From Aromatoleum bremense (GTDB taxonomy: Bacteria > Pseudomonadota > Gammaproteobacteria > Burkholderiales > Rhodocyclaceae), in the NCBI RefSeq assembly GCF_017894365.1, contig NZ_CP059467.1:2666001-2730000 (forward strand): DNA of 64,000 nucleotides. Direction: 5' to 3'. Shown piece after piece: positions 8,207 through 19,761 of this stretch (its first letter is position 1; the number at the start of each line of letters is the position of its first letter). A program made the position numbers and the translations under genes. Below the pieces are notes generated by a model, which did not search any database, had not been told where the DNA came from, and saw only the letters and a program-made list of their open reading frames with translations.

Positions 8207-10114
8207 TCAGCCTTCCAGCGCGGCGTCTGCGGCCTCTTCCGGGGTCGGCTCGGCGAGCGTCTCGACGTAGCGCGCGCGGACGTCGACGTCGAGCACGTCG
8301 CTGTCCTCGATCGTCAAGCGCACGCGGCTGCCCGGCAGCTGCACCGGCAGCGACGGCACTTTCAGCAGCAGTGGAATCGTCTCCAGGCGCACGAGGTTGT
8401 CGCGCAGCACCTTGCCGTCGACCGCGATGCCGGGCTGCTGGCGCAGCCAGCGCAGGCACCAGTAGCGCTCCATCTGGCGCTGGAAGTCGGCGTATGCGGC
8501 GTAGGTCAGTTCGAAGTCGCGCAGCACCGCCATCAGGTCCGCCGACTTCGGCGCGAAGGCCGGCGGCTCGTGGCGCAGCACCGAGATGATCTGCCACTGG
8601 TTGATCATGTCGACGTAGCGGCGCAGCGGCGAACTCGACCACGCGTAGCAGTCGACGCCGAGGCCGTCATGCGGCGCGGCGACCGTCGTCATGCGCACCT
8701 TGCCGCCGCTCTGGGCGCGATAGAGGCCCGGCACGCCGGCCTCGTCGAGCAGCTTGCCCCAGGTCGCGTTCGCCAGGATCATCATCTCGGCGACCAGCTT
8801 GTCGAGCGGTGAACCGCGCCGGCGCTGCGTGATCGTCACGTAGCCGGCGCCGTCGGCGGTCTCGGTCTGCCAGTCGACGTAGAAGTTGAAATCGACCTGG
8901 TTCTGGTTGGATTCGGCCTTGCCGCGGCCGGCTTCGAGCACCGTCGCGAGATCCCACAGCAAGGTGAGCTCGCGCTTCCACTCGAAGTCGGGGCCGTCCT
9001 GCTCGTGCAATACCTGCTCGTTGAACAGCGGCTCGATGTCATGGTGGCGCAGGTTCGCGACGATTGGCACGCGCTCGACGCGGCTCTCGTGGCCGACGAT
9101 CGCCAGCGCCGCGGTGACGTCGAGGTACAGCGACACCGCCGGACAGTCGCGCCCGGCGGCGAGCGTGAACGCCTCGACGACCGCGTCCGGCAGCATCGTG
9201 ATCTTGTTGCCCGGCATATACACCGTCGACAGCCGGCGGCGCGCGATCGCATCGAGCGCCGAGCCGCGCGCAAAGCCGAGCGCCGGCGCGGCGATGTGGA
9301 TGCCGATGCGCCAGCCGCCGCCTGCGCGCGGCGTCACCGAGAAGGCGTCGTCGATCTCGGTCGTCGTCGCGTCGTCGATCGAGAACGCCGCGACATCGGC
9401 GCGCGGCAGCTCGGCCGGCTCGTGCGGCGGTTCGAAAGGCGGGAACGCGACGCCGTCCTCGAAATATTCGAACAGGAAGCGGTGATAGTGGAAATCGTAG
9501 CTCGATGCGAGCGCGCCGCACTTGAGCAGCAGCCGCGGCGCCGACAGGCCGGCGTCGACGCATGCCGCCTCGAACGCCTTGGTCTCGATGCGGTTGCGGT
9601 CCGGGCGGTACAGCAGCTGCGGCAGCATGCCGGCGAGTTCCGGCGGCAGGCGTCCTGCGACGAGTTCGCTGCGCATGCGCTCGATCGCCTCGGCCTGCTG
9701 GCGCTTCTTTTCCAGGCCGGCGAGCGCCGCCTGCAGGATCTCGGCGGGAGCCTTGCGGAAACGCCCGCGCCCCTTGCGGTGGAAATAGATCGGCGCCGAA
9801 TGCAGGCGCAGCAGCACGGCAGCGGCTTCGACGGCGTTCGGCGCGTGGCCGTGGTACTCGGCGGCGAAGTCCTGGAAGCCGAACTCGCCGTCGCCGCACA
9901 CTTCCCACAGGAAACCGGTGTCCAGTTCCTCTGCGTCGGCCGCGGCGCGTTCGAGCAGTTCACCCGGCGCGGGCTCGCGGAACTGCAGCAGCACATGGCT
10001 GCTTTTCAGTTTCACGCGTTTGCCGTGAGAGGTCTCCACCTGCAGCGAGGAGTCGTTATCAGCGAGAACCGTCCCGGCCTTGAAGGCCCCGTCCTCTTCG
10101 AACAGCACAAACAT
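8207..10114 (-). CDS. RNB-family exoribonuclease (RNase II-like)
   Basis: The 635-residue protein has an N-terminal OB-like region, a helical linker and the RNB catalytic domain (~residues 230-520), with the metal site in SIDDATTTEIDDAFS, followed by HIAAP and YMPGNKITMLPD. The C-terminus carries an S1-like end. The first and last two Asp of the RNase II metal cluster are retained, while the Asp expected just before IDD is Glu. RNase II and R degrade single-stranded RNA 3' to 5'; which role applies here is not clear. It starts an operon with the TonB-like gene. Confidence 0.85.
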   Translation of the reverse strand: MFVLFEEDGAFKAGTVLADNDSSLQVETSHGKRVKLKSSHVLLQFREPAPGELLERAAADAEELDTGFLWEVCGDGEFGFQDFAAEYHGHAPNAVEAAAVLLRLHSAPIYFHRKGRGRFRKAPAEILQAALAGLEKKRQQAEAIERMRSELVAGRLPPELAGMLPQLLYRPDRNRIETKAFEAACVDAGLSAPRLLLKCGALASSYDFHYHRFLFEYFEDGVAFPPFEPPHEPAELPRADVAAFSIDDATTTEIDDAFSVTPRAGGGWRIGIHIAAPALGFARGSALDAIARRRLSTVYMPGNKITMLPDAVVEAFTLAAGRDCPAVSLYLDVTAALAIVGHESRVERVPIVANLRHHDIEPLFNEQVLHEQDGPDFEWKRELTLLWDLATVLEAGRGKAESNQNQVDFNFYVDWQTETADGAGYVTITQRRRGSPLDKLVAEMMILANATWGKLLDEAGVPGLYRAQSGGKVRMTTVAAPHDGLGVDCYAWSSSPLRRYVDMINQWQIISVLRHEPPAFAPKSADLMAVLRDFELTYAAYADFQRQMERYWCLRWLRQQPGIAVDGKVLRDNLVRLETIPLLLKVPSLPVQLPGSRVRLTIEDSDVLDVDVRARYVETLAEPTPEEAADAALEG

Positions 10115-10207
10115 CAGCTACCGCCATCAATGAGCAAGCCCGACAGTTTAAAGGATTCGGTCGCAGCGGGCTCGAAGTCCCGGGCAGGACGCGGCGCGCG
10201 GCCCTCG

Positions 10208-11122
10208 TCACCCGCCGCTCGTCGCGCACTGTCCGCCGAGGGTTCCTTCGGCCGGGCGTTGCGCGGTGGCGACGAGCGCGAGCGCGCCGATCGAATATCC
10301 CGTGCCGCCGATGCTGCGATGCGCTTCGAGCTCGGCGGCGATCGCGTCGCGCAACGCGTGCTGCGTGGCCTGCGGCAGGCGCGCGAGCGCTTCGGCAGCG
10401 CCCCCGGCGAGATCGAGGAAAGCCTGCCAGTACGCCGCCGCGTCGGCGAAATGGCATGTGAAGCGGCAGGGTTCGATGTGCACGTCGACGAAACCGGCCG
10501 CTGCGAGCGCCGCTTCGAGCACCGCCGCATCGCCAAAGCGGAACACCGACGGGCGGGCGACTTTCGGCGCCGGCAGCAGGCGGGCGATGCAGTCCTGTGC
10601 GCAGCGGATCAGCGGGACGTCGTCGCGTGCGCCCCACGTCGACAGCGCGACCCGGCCTCCCGGGCGCAGTACGCGGTGCATCTCGGTCAGCGCCCGCTCC
10701 GGGTGCGGGAACATGAACAGCGCGAGGCCGGCGAGCACGCAGTCGAAGCTCGCGTCCGGCAGGCACAGCTGTTCGGCGTCGGCGGCGGCGAACGAAAGCG
10801 CCGGCGCGCCGGCGGACGGCGCGGCTGCGGCAATTTCGCCGAGCGTGCGGCGTGCGCCTTCGGCGAGCATCTCCTCGGCGATGTCGCTCGCGAGCACCCA
10901 GCCGCCGGGCTGCACCTGGCGGGCGGCTGCGCGCGCGAGCAGGCCGGGGCCGCTGGCGAGGTCGAGTACGAGCCGGCCCGGTGCGAGCCGTGCCGCGTCG
11001 AGCAGCGCGTCGGCGAGGTCCGCACGCAGGTGGGCGCCGTCAGCATAGCGGGCGGCGATGCGGTTGAAGCCGGCCCGCTCGATCGACTTGAAGCGGCGCG
11101 CGTCGAAATCGGGCGCGCTCAT
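10208..11122 (-). CDS. Class I SAM-dependent methyltransferase
   Basis: The 304-residue protein shows a Rossmann methyltransferase core: motif I VLDLASGPGLLARA, motif II ASDIAEEML, the AAADAEQL acidic loop, and the post-motif LRPGGRVALSTWG. It resembles UbiE/menaquinone-type methyltransferases, but the substrate cannot be read from sequence. The start ATG overlaps the stop of the YqiA-like gene by 4 bases; a longer frame upstream runs through that gene and is rejected. Confidence 0.82.
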   Translation of the reverse strand: MSAPDFDARRFKSIERAGFNRIAARYADGAHLRADLADALLDAARLAPGRLVLDLASGPGLLARAAARQVQPGGWVLASDIAEEMLAEGARRTLGEIAAAAPSAGAPALSFAAADAEQLCLPDASFDCVLAGLALFMFPHPERALTEMHRVLRPGGRVALSTWGARDDVPLIRCAQDCIARLLPAPKVARPSVFRFGDAAVLEAALAAAGFVDVHIEPCRFTCHFADAAAYWQAFLDLAGGAAEALARLPQATQHALRDAIAAELEAHRSIGGTGYSIGALALVATAQRPAEGTLGGQCATSGG

Positions 11123-11703
11123 GATGCCAGTCCCGCAAACGCGAGCAGCGCGTCGAGATAATCGTTCCAGCGCGAGAAGCCGTGGTCGCCGCCGGCGAGC
11201 ACGGTCTGCCGCGCGCCGGCATATTTCGTGACCGCGTCGCGGTAGTCGAGCACTTCGTCGCCGGTCTCGGCGAGCAGCCAGTAGCGTTCGGGCCGGGTGA
11301 TCGCGGCGATGTCGAGCGCGCGCAGCTCCTCGATGTGCCGCGACGTGAAGTCGAAGCGCTCGCCGGTGTAGAGGTTCGTCTGCGGGCCGATCCAGGCTTC
11401 GAGCGACAGCGGCGCGACGACGGCGGGGTTCACGAGCGCCGCCGCGAGCCCGTGCTTCTCCGCGAGCCAGGTCGCGTAGAAGCCGCCGAGCGAGCTGCCG
11501 ACCAGCGTCGGAGGAAGCTCCGGCCGTTCGCGGCGGCAGTGCGCGATCTGCGCCTCGACCAGCGCGACCGCCGCGTGTGGCGACACCGGCAGCTGTTCGC
11601 ACCAGAACGCGTGCGCCAATCCTTTCGCAGTCATGTGGCGCTGCAGCGCTTGCGCCTTGATCGACGCCGGAGCGGAGCGGAAGCCGTGCAGGTAGATGAT
11701 CAT
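11119..11703 (-). CDS. YqiA-like alpha/beta-hydrolase (esterase)
   Basis: The 194-residue protein begins with MIIYLHGFRSAPASIKAQ, typical of the YqiA/YcfP group of small esterases. The nucleophile elbow is GSSLGGFYA (Ser near residue 70), and a C-terminal GGDHGFSRW supplies the catalytic His. The physiological substrate is unknown. It is translationally coupled to the methyltransferase gene. Confidence 0.85.
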   Translation of the reverse strand: MIIYLHGFRSAPASIKAQALQRHMTAKGLAHAFWCEQLPVSPHAAVALVEAQIAHCRRERPELPPTLVGSSLGGFYATWLAEKHGLAAALVNPAVVAPLSLEAWIGPQTNLYTGERFDFTSRHIEELRALDIAAITRPERYWLLAETGDEVLDYRDAVTKYAGARQTVLAGGDHGFSRWNDYLDALLAFAGLAS

Positions 11704-11765
11704 CGGAGCCTCTCGGGACGGCCGGAAAGCGACAGTCTAGCCGCGGCCGGCGGGATGCGGCGCGG

Positions 11766-12590
11766 TTAGGGCTCGCTCCACTCGACGAGCCCCAGCTGCC
11801 ACGTCGCGAGCACCACCAGCCCGAACACGATGCGATACCACGCGAAGGCGACGAAAGTGTGGTTCGAGATGAAGCGGATGAAGGCCTTGACGGCGAACAT
11901 CGCCGCGAAGAAGGACGCGACGAAGCCGATCGCGAACACCGGCAGGTCGGCCATGTGGAGCAGGTCGCGGTTCTTGTACAGGTCGTAGACGGTCGCCGCG
12001 AACATCGTCGGAATCGAGAGGAAGAACGAGAATTCCGCTGCGGCCTTGCGCGACAGTCCGAACACGAGCCCGCCGAGGATCGTCGCCCCGGACCGCGAGG
12101 TGCCCGGAATCATCGCCGCGGCCTGCGCGAAACCCACTTTCAGCGCATCGGGCCAGCGCATCTCGTCGATCGCATTGATGCGCGGATGGTACGCGCGGCG
12201 CTCGAGCCAGAGGATCAGCAGGCCACCGACGACGAGCGCCGTGGCGACGGTCAGCGGGTTGAACAGCAGGCTCTTGATCGTCGAATGAAACATCAGGCCG
12301 AGCACTGCCGCCGGCAGGAAGCCGATGAACAGCAGGCCGACGAAGCGCTGCGCCGCGGCCTCGGTGCCGACGCCGGCCGCGACCCGCGTCAGTCGTTCGC
12401 GATAGTCCCAGCACACGGCGAGAATCGCGGCGAACTGGATGACGATCTTGAACACCTTGCTCGCCTCGTCGTTGTAGCCGAGCAGGTCGCCGAAGATGAT
12501 GAGGTGGCCGGTGGAGGAAATCGGCAGGAATTCGGTCAGCCCCTCGATGATACCGAGAATGAGCGCGATAACGAGAAGAGAGAGGTCCAT
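11766..12590 (-). CDS. uppP: Undecaprenyl-diphosphatase UppP (BacA)
   Basis: UppP recycles the C55 lipid carrier for cell-wall and polysaccharide synthesis by removing a phosphate from undecaprenyl diphosphate. The 274-residue polytopic protein has both signature blocks: [18 protein letters not shown] near residues 14-31 and [14 protein letters not shown] near residues 162-175, plus about seven membrane segments. It is monocistronic or first in the minus-strand run, 62 bases upstream of the YqiA-like gene. Confidence 0.95.
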   Translation of the reverse strand: MDLSLLVIALILGIIEGLTEFLPISSTGHLIIFGDLLGYNDEASKVFKIVIQFAAILAVCWDYRERLTRVAAGVGTEAAAQRFVGLLFIGFLPAAVLGLMFHSTIKSLLFNPLTVATALVVGGLLILWLERRAYHPRINAIDEMRWPDALKVGFAQAAAMIPGTSRSGATILGGLVFGLSRKAAAEFSFFLSIPTMFAATVYDLYKNRDLLHMADLPVFAIGFVASFFAAMFAVKAFIRFISNHTFVAFAWYRIVFGLVVLATWQLGLVEWSEP

Positions 12591-12676
12591 GCCGTAGTCG
12601 TGGAAAATTGAAGTGCCGGATTATACGGACGACGGCGTTATGCCATCGTGAAACCGGCGGAATGCCGCGCGAGCGG

Positions 12677-12964
12677 CTACGACGTGGCGACCCGCGGCGC
12701 GGTGGCGGTCAGCCGTTCAAGACGTTCGAGATATGCCAGCGCGCGCTCGCGCCGGTCGCCGCACATGTCGGCGGCGGGCGCGAGGCTCGTACAGACGGCC
12801 GGCCGGCGCGGATCGCCGAACAGCCGGCAGCGGTTCGCGTCGTCGAGCTGCGCGCAGCGCACGCCGGCCGGCTTGCCGCCTGCCATGCCGGGAATCGATG
12901 ACGAAATCGACGGCGCGATGCAGCACGCGGCGCAGCCCGGGCGGCAATCGAGTGCCGCGCTCAC
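12677..12964 (-). CDS. YkgJ-type cysteine-cluster protein
   Basis: I place the start at a GTG (12964) that overlaps the stop of the DUF2478 gene in a GTGA arrangement, giving 95 residues. The Cys pattern C-(3)-C-(2)-C-C near residues 7-15, then single Cys in RCAQL, RCRLF, VCTSL and MCGDR, fits the YkgJ (CxxCxxCC zinc/iron chelating) family. The function of this family is not established. A longer frame upstream exists but runs antisense to known coding sequence and lacks a good start. Confidence 0.75.
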   Translation of the reverse strand: MSAALDCRPGCAACCIAPSISSSIPGMAGGKPAGVRCAQLDDANRCRLFGDPRRPAVCTSLAPAADMCGDRRERALAYLERLERLTATAPRVATS

Positions 12965-13485
12965 GCTTGCGGACGCAAGGACGACCACCAGCCGAGAATC
13001 GCGTCGACGTCCGGTGCCAGCAGCGTCGAGCCGCCGCCGGTGAAGTGCTGCCATTCCGCGAGGAAGCGCTCGCCGACCGCGGTGACGACGGGAACGCCGG
13101 ACGCGACCGCCATCGCCATCTCGGTGCGCAGCCCCGAACCGCAGGCCTCCTGCGCGCCGAACTTGTTGATGAACACCAGCGCCGCGCCGCGTTCGAGCGC
13201 GCTGCGCACCGCCATTGCCGCGTGCGCGAGCGCGTCCGGATCGAGCCGGCACGCCTCCGAACCGCTGCCCAGATCCTGCGACAACGGAAACCGTTCGCCG
13301 CCCGACAGGTCTTCGAGCTCCATGCCGCACGGATCGTCGGTCGTCGTCGGGATGTCGTGCTGCAGCACGCCTCCGAGCCGGACCCCCTGCTGCGCCAGCC
13401 GCCGCGCGGCTTCGATCAGCACCGGCTCGATGTGGTCGGCGGGCGTGTAGAGGATCGCGGCGATCGGCAGGGCATCGGAGGACAT
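12961..13485 (-). CDS. DUF2478-family protein
   Basis: The 174-residue cytoplasmic protein starts MSSDALPIAAILYTP and contains GVLQHD, LSGGERFPLSQDLG, VFINKFGAQE and AVGERFLAEW, which I recognise as DUF2478. Members are often found near molybdenum or cofactor genes and look like small NTPases, but no activity is proven and no such genes are adjacent here. It is translationally coupled to the YkgJ-like gene. An ATG 87 bases upstream would add an Ala-rich, untypical extension. Confidence 0.75.
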   Translation of the reverse strand: MSSDALPIAAILYTPADHIEPVLIEAARRLAQQGVRLGGVLQHDIPTTTDDPCGMELEDLSGGERFPLSQDLGSGSEACRLDPDALAHAAMAVRSALERGAALVFINKFGAQEACGSGLRTEMAMAVASGVPVVTAVGERFLAEWQHFTGGGSTLLAPDVDAILGWWSSLRPQA

Positions 13486-13719
13486 GGCGGACTCGGGCTG
13501 GCGGGATGAATGTGCGATTGTCTCATCCGCTGCAGCAGCGATGAAGGGATTGTTGGCTGCCGCAGGCAACACGCATTGGGCTGAGTGACACAGGAGAATT
13601 TGGAGAAGGTGTCCCGCGCAACCCGAGTGTGACCGCCTTGTCGCGGCGGCTATTGCAATACGACTTGCGATTCAGCCCATTTGAGTACCGCGTCGACCCG
13701 GTCCCAAGTCGCAACCGAG
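13486..13719. other. Gene-free spacer downstream of the nucleotidyltransferase
   Basis: I see no convincing gene in these 234 bases. A HEPN toxin gene, the usual partner of an MNT nucleotidyltransferase, would be expected here on the minus strand. Only a 25-codon frame (start at 13727, overlapping the nucleotidyltransferase stop, reading M-A-D-S-V-A-T-W-D and ending at a TAG) is present. Confidence 0.5.
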
Positions 13720-14046
13720 TCAGCCATAAACGACTTTTCCCTCGCGCAGCGCCCAGTACAGCGCTGAGCCCGGCTGGGCGCCCCAGTGTTGCACTTCGTC
13801 GGCGGAATAGACAAGGACATCCGTCGGGATGCGCAGCGGGCGTAGCAGCCGGCGCAGGCGCACCATTTCGCGCGCCCGGTCGGGGACTTCGTCTTCGATC
13901 ACGAGAAGGTCGAGGTCGGATTCGGCCGTTGCATCTCCGCGGGCATACGAGCCGAACAGCAGGATTTTCCGGGGGTGCGCACCCTCCGCCAGCGCCCGGA
14001 CGGCGGCGGCGACGGTCTGATCGGAGATGCGCCCCGTGCTTGCCAT
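13720..14046 (-). CDS. MNT-type nucleotidyltransferase, orphan antitoxin-like
   Basis: The 108-residue protein has the minimal nucleotidyltransferase signature: GSYARGDATAESDLDLLV (GSx10DxD, near residues 32-49) followed by a helical RLRRLLRPLRIPTDVLVY and the REGKVVYG C-terminus typical of MntA-like proteins. In HEPN/MNT modules such proteins AMPylate and neutralise a HEPN RNase toxin encoded next door. Here the adjacent HEPN gene is absent. It lies 9 bases downstream of thiC on the same strand, so it may be read through with the thiamine transcript. Confidence 0.8.
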   Translation of the reverse strand: MASTGRISDQTVAAAVRALAEGAHPRKILLFGSYARGDATAESDLDLLVIEDEVPDRAREMVRLRRLLRPLRIPTDVLVYSADEVQHWGAQPGSALYWALREGKVVYG

Positions 14047-14055
14047 GTCTGCAGC

Positions 14056-16894
<2,839 letters not shown>

Positions 16895-16947
16895 GCGCGG
16901 AGTCCCGTGCGGGAGAATGGCTGGATCGGCGGTGAACAGGTCTGCAT

Positions 16948-17036
16948 GAAAGCGTTTCCCTACGCCGGTGCGATCCGGATCAGGTTCAAAGGGTTTTTCT
17001 CAGCGCGTGCGAAAGCCGCACGGGCACCCCCAACGA
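16948..17036 (-). promoter_or_regulatory. TPP riboswitch (THI element)
   Basis: Read on the minus strand, the sequence contains the conserved elements in order: GGGTGCCC with a GC stem, CTGAGA, then ACCCTTTGAACCTGATC, and ACCGGCGTAGGGAA. Together they form the three-way junction that binds thiamine pyrophosphate. It lies about 55 bases upstream of the thiD start, so it should repress thiD-thiC when TPP is abundant. Confidence 0.95.
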
Positions 17037-17124
17037 GCTGCGAACGTTACCGGACGAGTGAGGCTTCGGCAAGGATTTTTAGCGTCCCGATCGAAACCGT
17101 TCATTTCCTCATGCCCCCCTGCGA

Positions 17125-17703
17125 TCACCCGCCGCCGAAGCCGGCCAGCGCGGCGACGCCGAGCAGCGCGAACAATGCCGCCGCGATGCCGTGGATCAGG
17201 CGGATCGGCAACCGGTTCGCGATACGGTCGCCGGCGACGACGGCCGGCACGTTCGCGACCATCATGCCGAACGTCGTTCCGGCGACGACCGCAGCGAAGG
17301 TGCCGTACTGTGCGGCGAGCGCGACCGTTGCGATCTGCGTCTTGTCGCCCATCTCGGCGAGGAAGAATGCGACGATCGTCGTCGCGAGCACGCCGAGCTT
17401 CGGCGTGGCGAGCTCGTCGTCGTCGAGTTTGTCCGGGACCAGGATCCACGCCGCCATGGCGAGGAAGGACGCGCCGAGCACCCAGCGCAGCAGGTCCGGG
17501 CCGAGCAGCGTCGTGACCCACGTGCCGACGGCGCCGGCGAACGCATGGTTCGCGACGGTCGCGATCAGGATGCCGGCGACGATCGGCCACGGGCGACGGA
17601 AGCGGGCCGCGAGCATGAAGGCGAGCAGCTGGGTCTTGTCGCCGATTTCGGCGAGCGCGACGATGCCCGAGGACATCAGGAAGGCTTCGGCAGGAAGATT
17701 CAT
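17125..17703 (-). CDS. TMEM165/UPF0016 (GDT1) family manganese exporter
   Basis: The 192-residue inner-membrane protein has two copies of the family hallmark: EIGDKTQ near residue 20 and EMGDKTQ near residue 117, each opening a three-helix repeat (six helices in total). Bacterial members export Mn2+ (MneA-type), and family members elsewhere move Ca2+/Mn2+. A GGAGA precedes the ATG at 17703. The manganese riboswitch directly upstream supports Mn2+ as the substrate and means expression should rise with excess Mn2+. Confidence 0.92.
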   Translation of the reverse strand: MNLPAEAFLMSSGIVALAEIGDKTQLLAFMLAARFRRPWPIVAGILIATVANHAFAGAVGTWVTTLLGPDLLRWVLGASFLAMAAWILVPDKLDDDELATPKLGVLATTIVAFFLAEMGDKTQIATVALAAQYGTFAAVVAGTTFGMMVANVPAVVAGDRIANRLPIRLIHGIAAALFALLGVAALAGFGGG

Positions 17704-17764
17704 CAGGTTCTCCGGGCCGGCTGATGACCGATGACCGCACGCCTCCCGGGCCCGAAAAATCGGA

Positions 17765-17876
17765 GGGCATGCAGCCAAAAGTCTCGCCAGGCCCGAAGGC
17801 TGGCCACGCCATGCCCGACGGGCAAGTCTGTTGACGTGGTCCCCGCGAATGCGCGCGGGCGGCTACTCCCTGATGA
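17765..17876 (-). promoter_or_regulatory. yybP-ykoY manganese riboswitch
   Basis: On the minus strand the leader reads AGGGAGTAGCC, a GC stem, then ACGTCAACA and later GGCCTGGCGAGACTTTT, the conserved loops of the Mn2+-sensing yybP-ykoY class. A TAGAAT -10-like box at 17885-17890 would place the transcription start within a few bases of the riboswitch 5' end. A GC-rich segment before the ribosome-binding site could form the expression platform. Confidence 0.88.
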
Positions 17877-17884
17877 CGGCGCGC

Positions 17885-17890
17885 ATTCTA
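17885..17890 (-). promoter_or_regulatory. Candidate -10 box for the manganese riboswitch transcript
   Basis: TAGAAT on the minus strand lies 8-13 bases upstream of the AGGGAGTAG element that opens the riboswitch. The -35 region (TTCCAA, 17 bases further up) is a poor match. The rest of the stretch to the carbonic anhydrase-like gene at 18044 holds no gene that I can see. Confidence 0.4.
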
Positions 17891-18043
17891 CCGGTGTGAT
17901 ACGTTGATTGGAAGGCAGGCATTCAAAGCGCAATCCGGAATGGATCGACGCTGGCTGCCAGGATCCTTCACGAATCGCAGCCGGTTGTCGCTAAAGATAT
18001 CCTGATCCCGGCCGAAGACCGTAACACCTCCCGGAACTCCTTC

Positions 18044-19561
18044 ATGACGATGAAATCCTCGCCGCCCCTCCTGCACTGCTGCCTGCTCGTCGCGCTGGCA
18101 TTCGTCAGCCCCGCGGCGCTCGCCGAGCCCTGGGAGGTTGTCATCAGGGACCGCGAGCGCCAGGTGGAGATCGACCGCTCCAGCGTCATGGCGTCGGATG
18201 CCGGCAGCAAGGTCGCGTGGGGGCGTATCGTGCTGTCGCCGGAACGGGCCGCATCGGAAGGATATGCCGTGGTGAAGGCGCTGAACCGCTTCGATTGCCA
18301 CAATCGCAGGTTCCATACGGTCAAGCGCGTCTATCTCGATGCGCGCCAGTTCGTGCTGCGCGAAGAACCTGTGCCCGACCAGCAGCCGATAGCGGTGGCG
18401 CGCAACAGCGTCGATGAGCGGGTGTGGCAGGAGGTCTGCCGGCCCGCGTCGGCGAGCGACCTGCAAAAAGTTGCGCACGACGCCGTCGCTTCGGCGGCGG
18501 CAGTCACCGATGATTCCGCGATCGACCCGCCGGTCAGGCTCGCAGCGGTCTCGACTCAGGCGCCCCTGGTACCGCCACCGAAGACGTCGCCCAGAACGGC
18601 GCCTTCCGCCGCCGCTTCGACTGCACCGCGGCCGGAGTCGAAGCCAGAACCGAAACCCGAGCCGAAGCCGGGGCCGAAGCCGGGGCCGAAACTCGAGCCG
18701 AAACTCGAGCCGAAACTCGAGCCGAAACTCGAGCCGAAACTCGAGCCGAAACCCGGGCCGAAACCCGGGCCGAAACCCGGGCCGAAACCCGGGCCGAAAC
18801 CCGAGCTCAAGTTGCGTGCGGCGCAGGCTTCCCTGTCGCCGATCCCCAAGTCCGCGCCGGCCCCTTGGGTTCCCTTCGTGAGCGATGCCGCCTGGAGCTA
18901 CGAAGGTGCGACGGGCCCGGAGCACTGGGGCAGGCTGCGGCCGGACTGGTCGCTGTGTGCCGAAGGCAGGCGCCAGTCGCCGATCGAGCTGGGCGGCGGG
19001 GTCGTCGTCGATCTCGAGGCGCTACGCTTCGATTACCGGGAGACGCAGTTTCGCATCACCGATACGGGGCGCACGCTCGAAGTGCGGGTCGGCGAAGGCA
19101 TGGGGGTCGAGATCCGCGGCCAGCGCTATGAGCTCGAGCATCTCGAGTTCCACCGGCCCTCGCTCGCGCGGGTTGGCGGGCAGGCCTCCGACATGGCGGT
19201 GCATTTCCATCATCGCGATGCGGCCGGACGGATGGCGGTCGTCGCGGTGCTGCTCGAAGGCGCCTCCGGCGGACATCCGCTGATCCAGAGTCTGTGGAAC
19301 AGCCTGCCGCTGGAGCGCGGCAGCAGCTACGCGCCGGCGTCGCCGATCGACCTCGCCAGCCTCGTGCCGGTCAGTCCCGCCCACTACCTGTATGTCGGAT
19401 CGCTGGTCACGCCGCCCTGTACCGAAGGCGTCGTGTGGGCGGTCATGAAGGAGCCGGTGAAGATATCGGCGGAGCAGGTGCGCGTCTTTGCGCGTCTCTA
19501 TCCGCGCAACGGGCGGCCGATCCAGCCGCTCAACGGCCGCCTGGTTCTCGAGTCGCGCTGA
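18044..19561 (+). CDS. Secreted alpha-carbonic-anhydrase-fold protein with altered active site
   Basis: The 505-residue protein has a signal peptide (residues ~1-27), an N-terminal domain (~28-135) resembling the surface-adhesin-E-like fold, a PK-rich linker of fourteen four-residue repeats (201-256), and a C-terminal alpha-carbonic anhydrase domain (~285-505). GRRQSPIEL and the [16 protein letters not shown] block are kept. Of the usual zinc ligands, the first (His94 in human numbering) is Glu368; His370 and His387 remain. The Glu117 equivalent is Ala385, and the proton-shuttle His is Arg. It may have lost hydration activity or bind a different metal. Its neighbours do not suggest a role. 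Confidence 0.82.
   Translation: MTMKSSPPLLHCCLLVALAFVSPAALAEPWEVVIRDRERQVEIDRSSVMASDAGSKVAWGRIVLSPERAASEGYAVVKALNRFDCHNRRFHTVKRVYLDARQFVLREEPVPDQQPIAVARNSVDERVWQEVCRPASASDLQKVAHDAVASAAAVTDDSAIDPPVRLAAVSTQAPLVPPPKTSPRTAPSAAASTAPRPESKPEPKPEPKPGPKPGPKLEPKLEPKLEPKLEPKLEPKPGPKPGPKPGPKPGPKPELKLRAAQASLSPIPKSAPAPWVPFVSDAAWSYEGATGPEHWGRLRPDWSLCAEGRRQSPIELGGGVVVDLEALRFDYRETQFRITDTGRTLEVRVGEGMGVEIRGQRYELEHLEFHRPSLARVGGQASDMAVHFHHRDAAGRMAVVAVLLEGASGGHPLIQSLWNSLPLERGSSYAPASPIDLASLVPVSPAHYLYVGSLVTPPCTEGVVWAVMKEPVKISAEQVRVFARLYPRNGRPIQPLNGRLVLESR
18644..18811 (+). repeat. 12-base tandem repeat coding a Pro-Lys linker
   Basis: Fourteen 12-base units encode Pro/Leu-Glu/Gly-Pro-Lys. Five consecutive units are CTCGAGCCGAAA-like and four are CCCGGGCCGAAA-like, so homogenised blocks are visible. 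Units are in frame, so copy number can vary without a frameshift, changing the length of an extended, positively charged tether. Confidence 0.9.
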
Positions 19562-19594
19562 GGCGGATCTGCGGCGGATCTGCGGCGGATCTGC
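19562..19594. repeat. Three perfect 11-base tandem repeats (GGCGGATCTGC)
   Basis: These lie in the 200-base non-coding gap after the carbonic anhydrase-like gene. The period is 11, not a multiple of three, and no reading frame uses it. The rest of the gap to 19761 shows only the ribosome-binding site of the next gene. Confidence 0.75.
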
Positions 19595-19761
19595 GGCGGG
19601 CAGCCCCTTCGCTGCGGGCGCTGCCCCTCGATGGCGGACCCGGGCTTTCCCGCGGGCCGCGGGGGCGCATATCATGACCTCCCGCCGCCTCCGCTTCGTC
19701 TCGTGAGCGGATCGCAGTGACGGCGGAGGGCGGATGCCGGACATCGGGGCAAGGAGGGTTC

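Noticed and set aside
13652..13727. A 25-codon frame overlapping the end of the nucleotidyltransferase as a HEPN remnant
   Set aside because: It has no recognisable HEPN motif (no RxxxxH), and the length is too short to assign.
18644..18811. CRISPR-like or non-coding tandem array
   Set aside because: The repeats are 12 bases, contiguous without spacers and in frame within a secreted protein linker.
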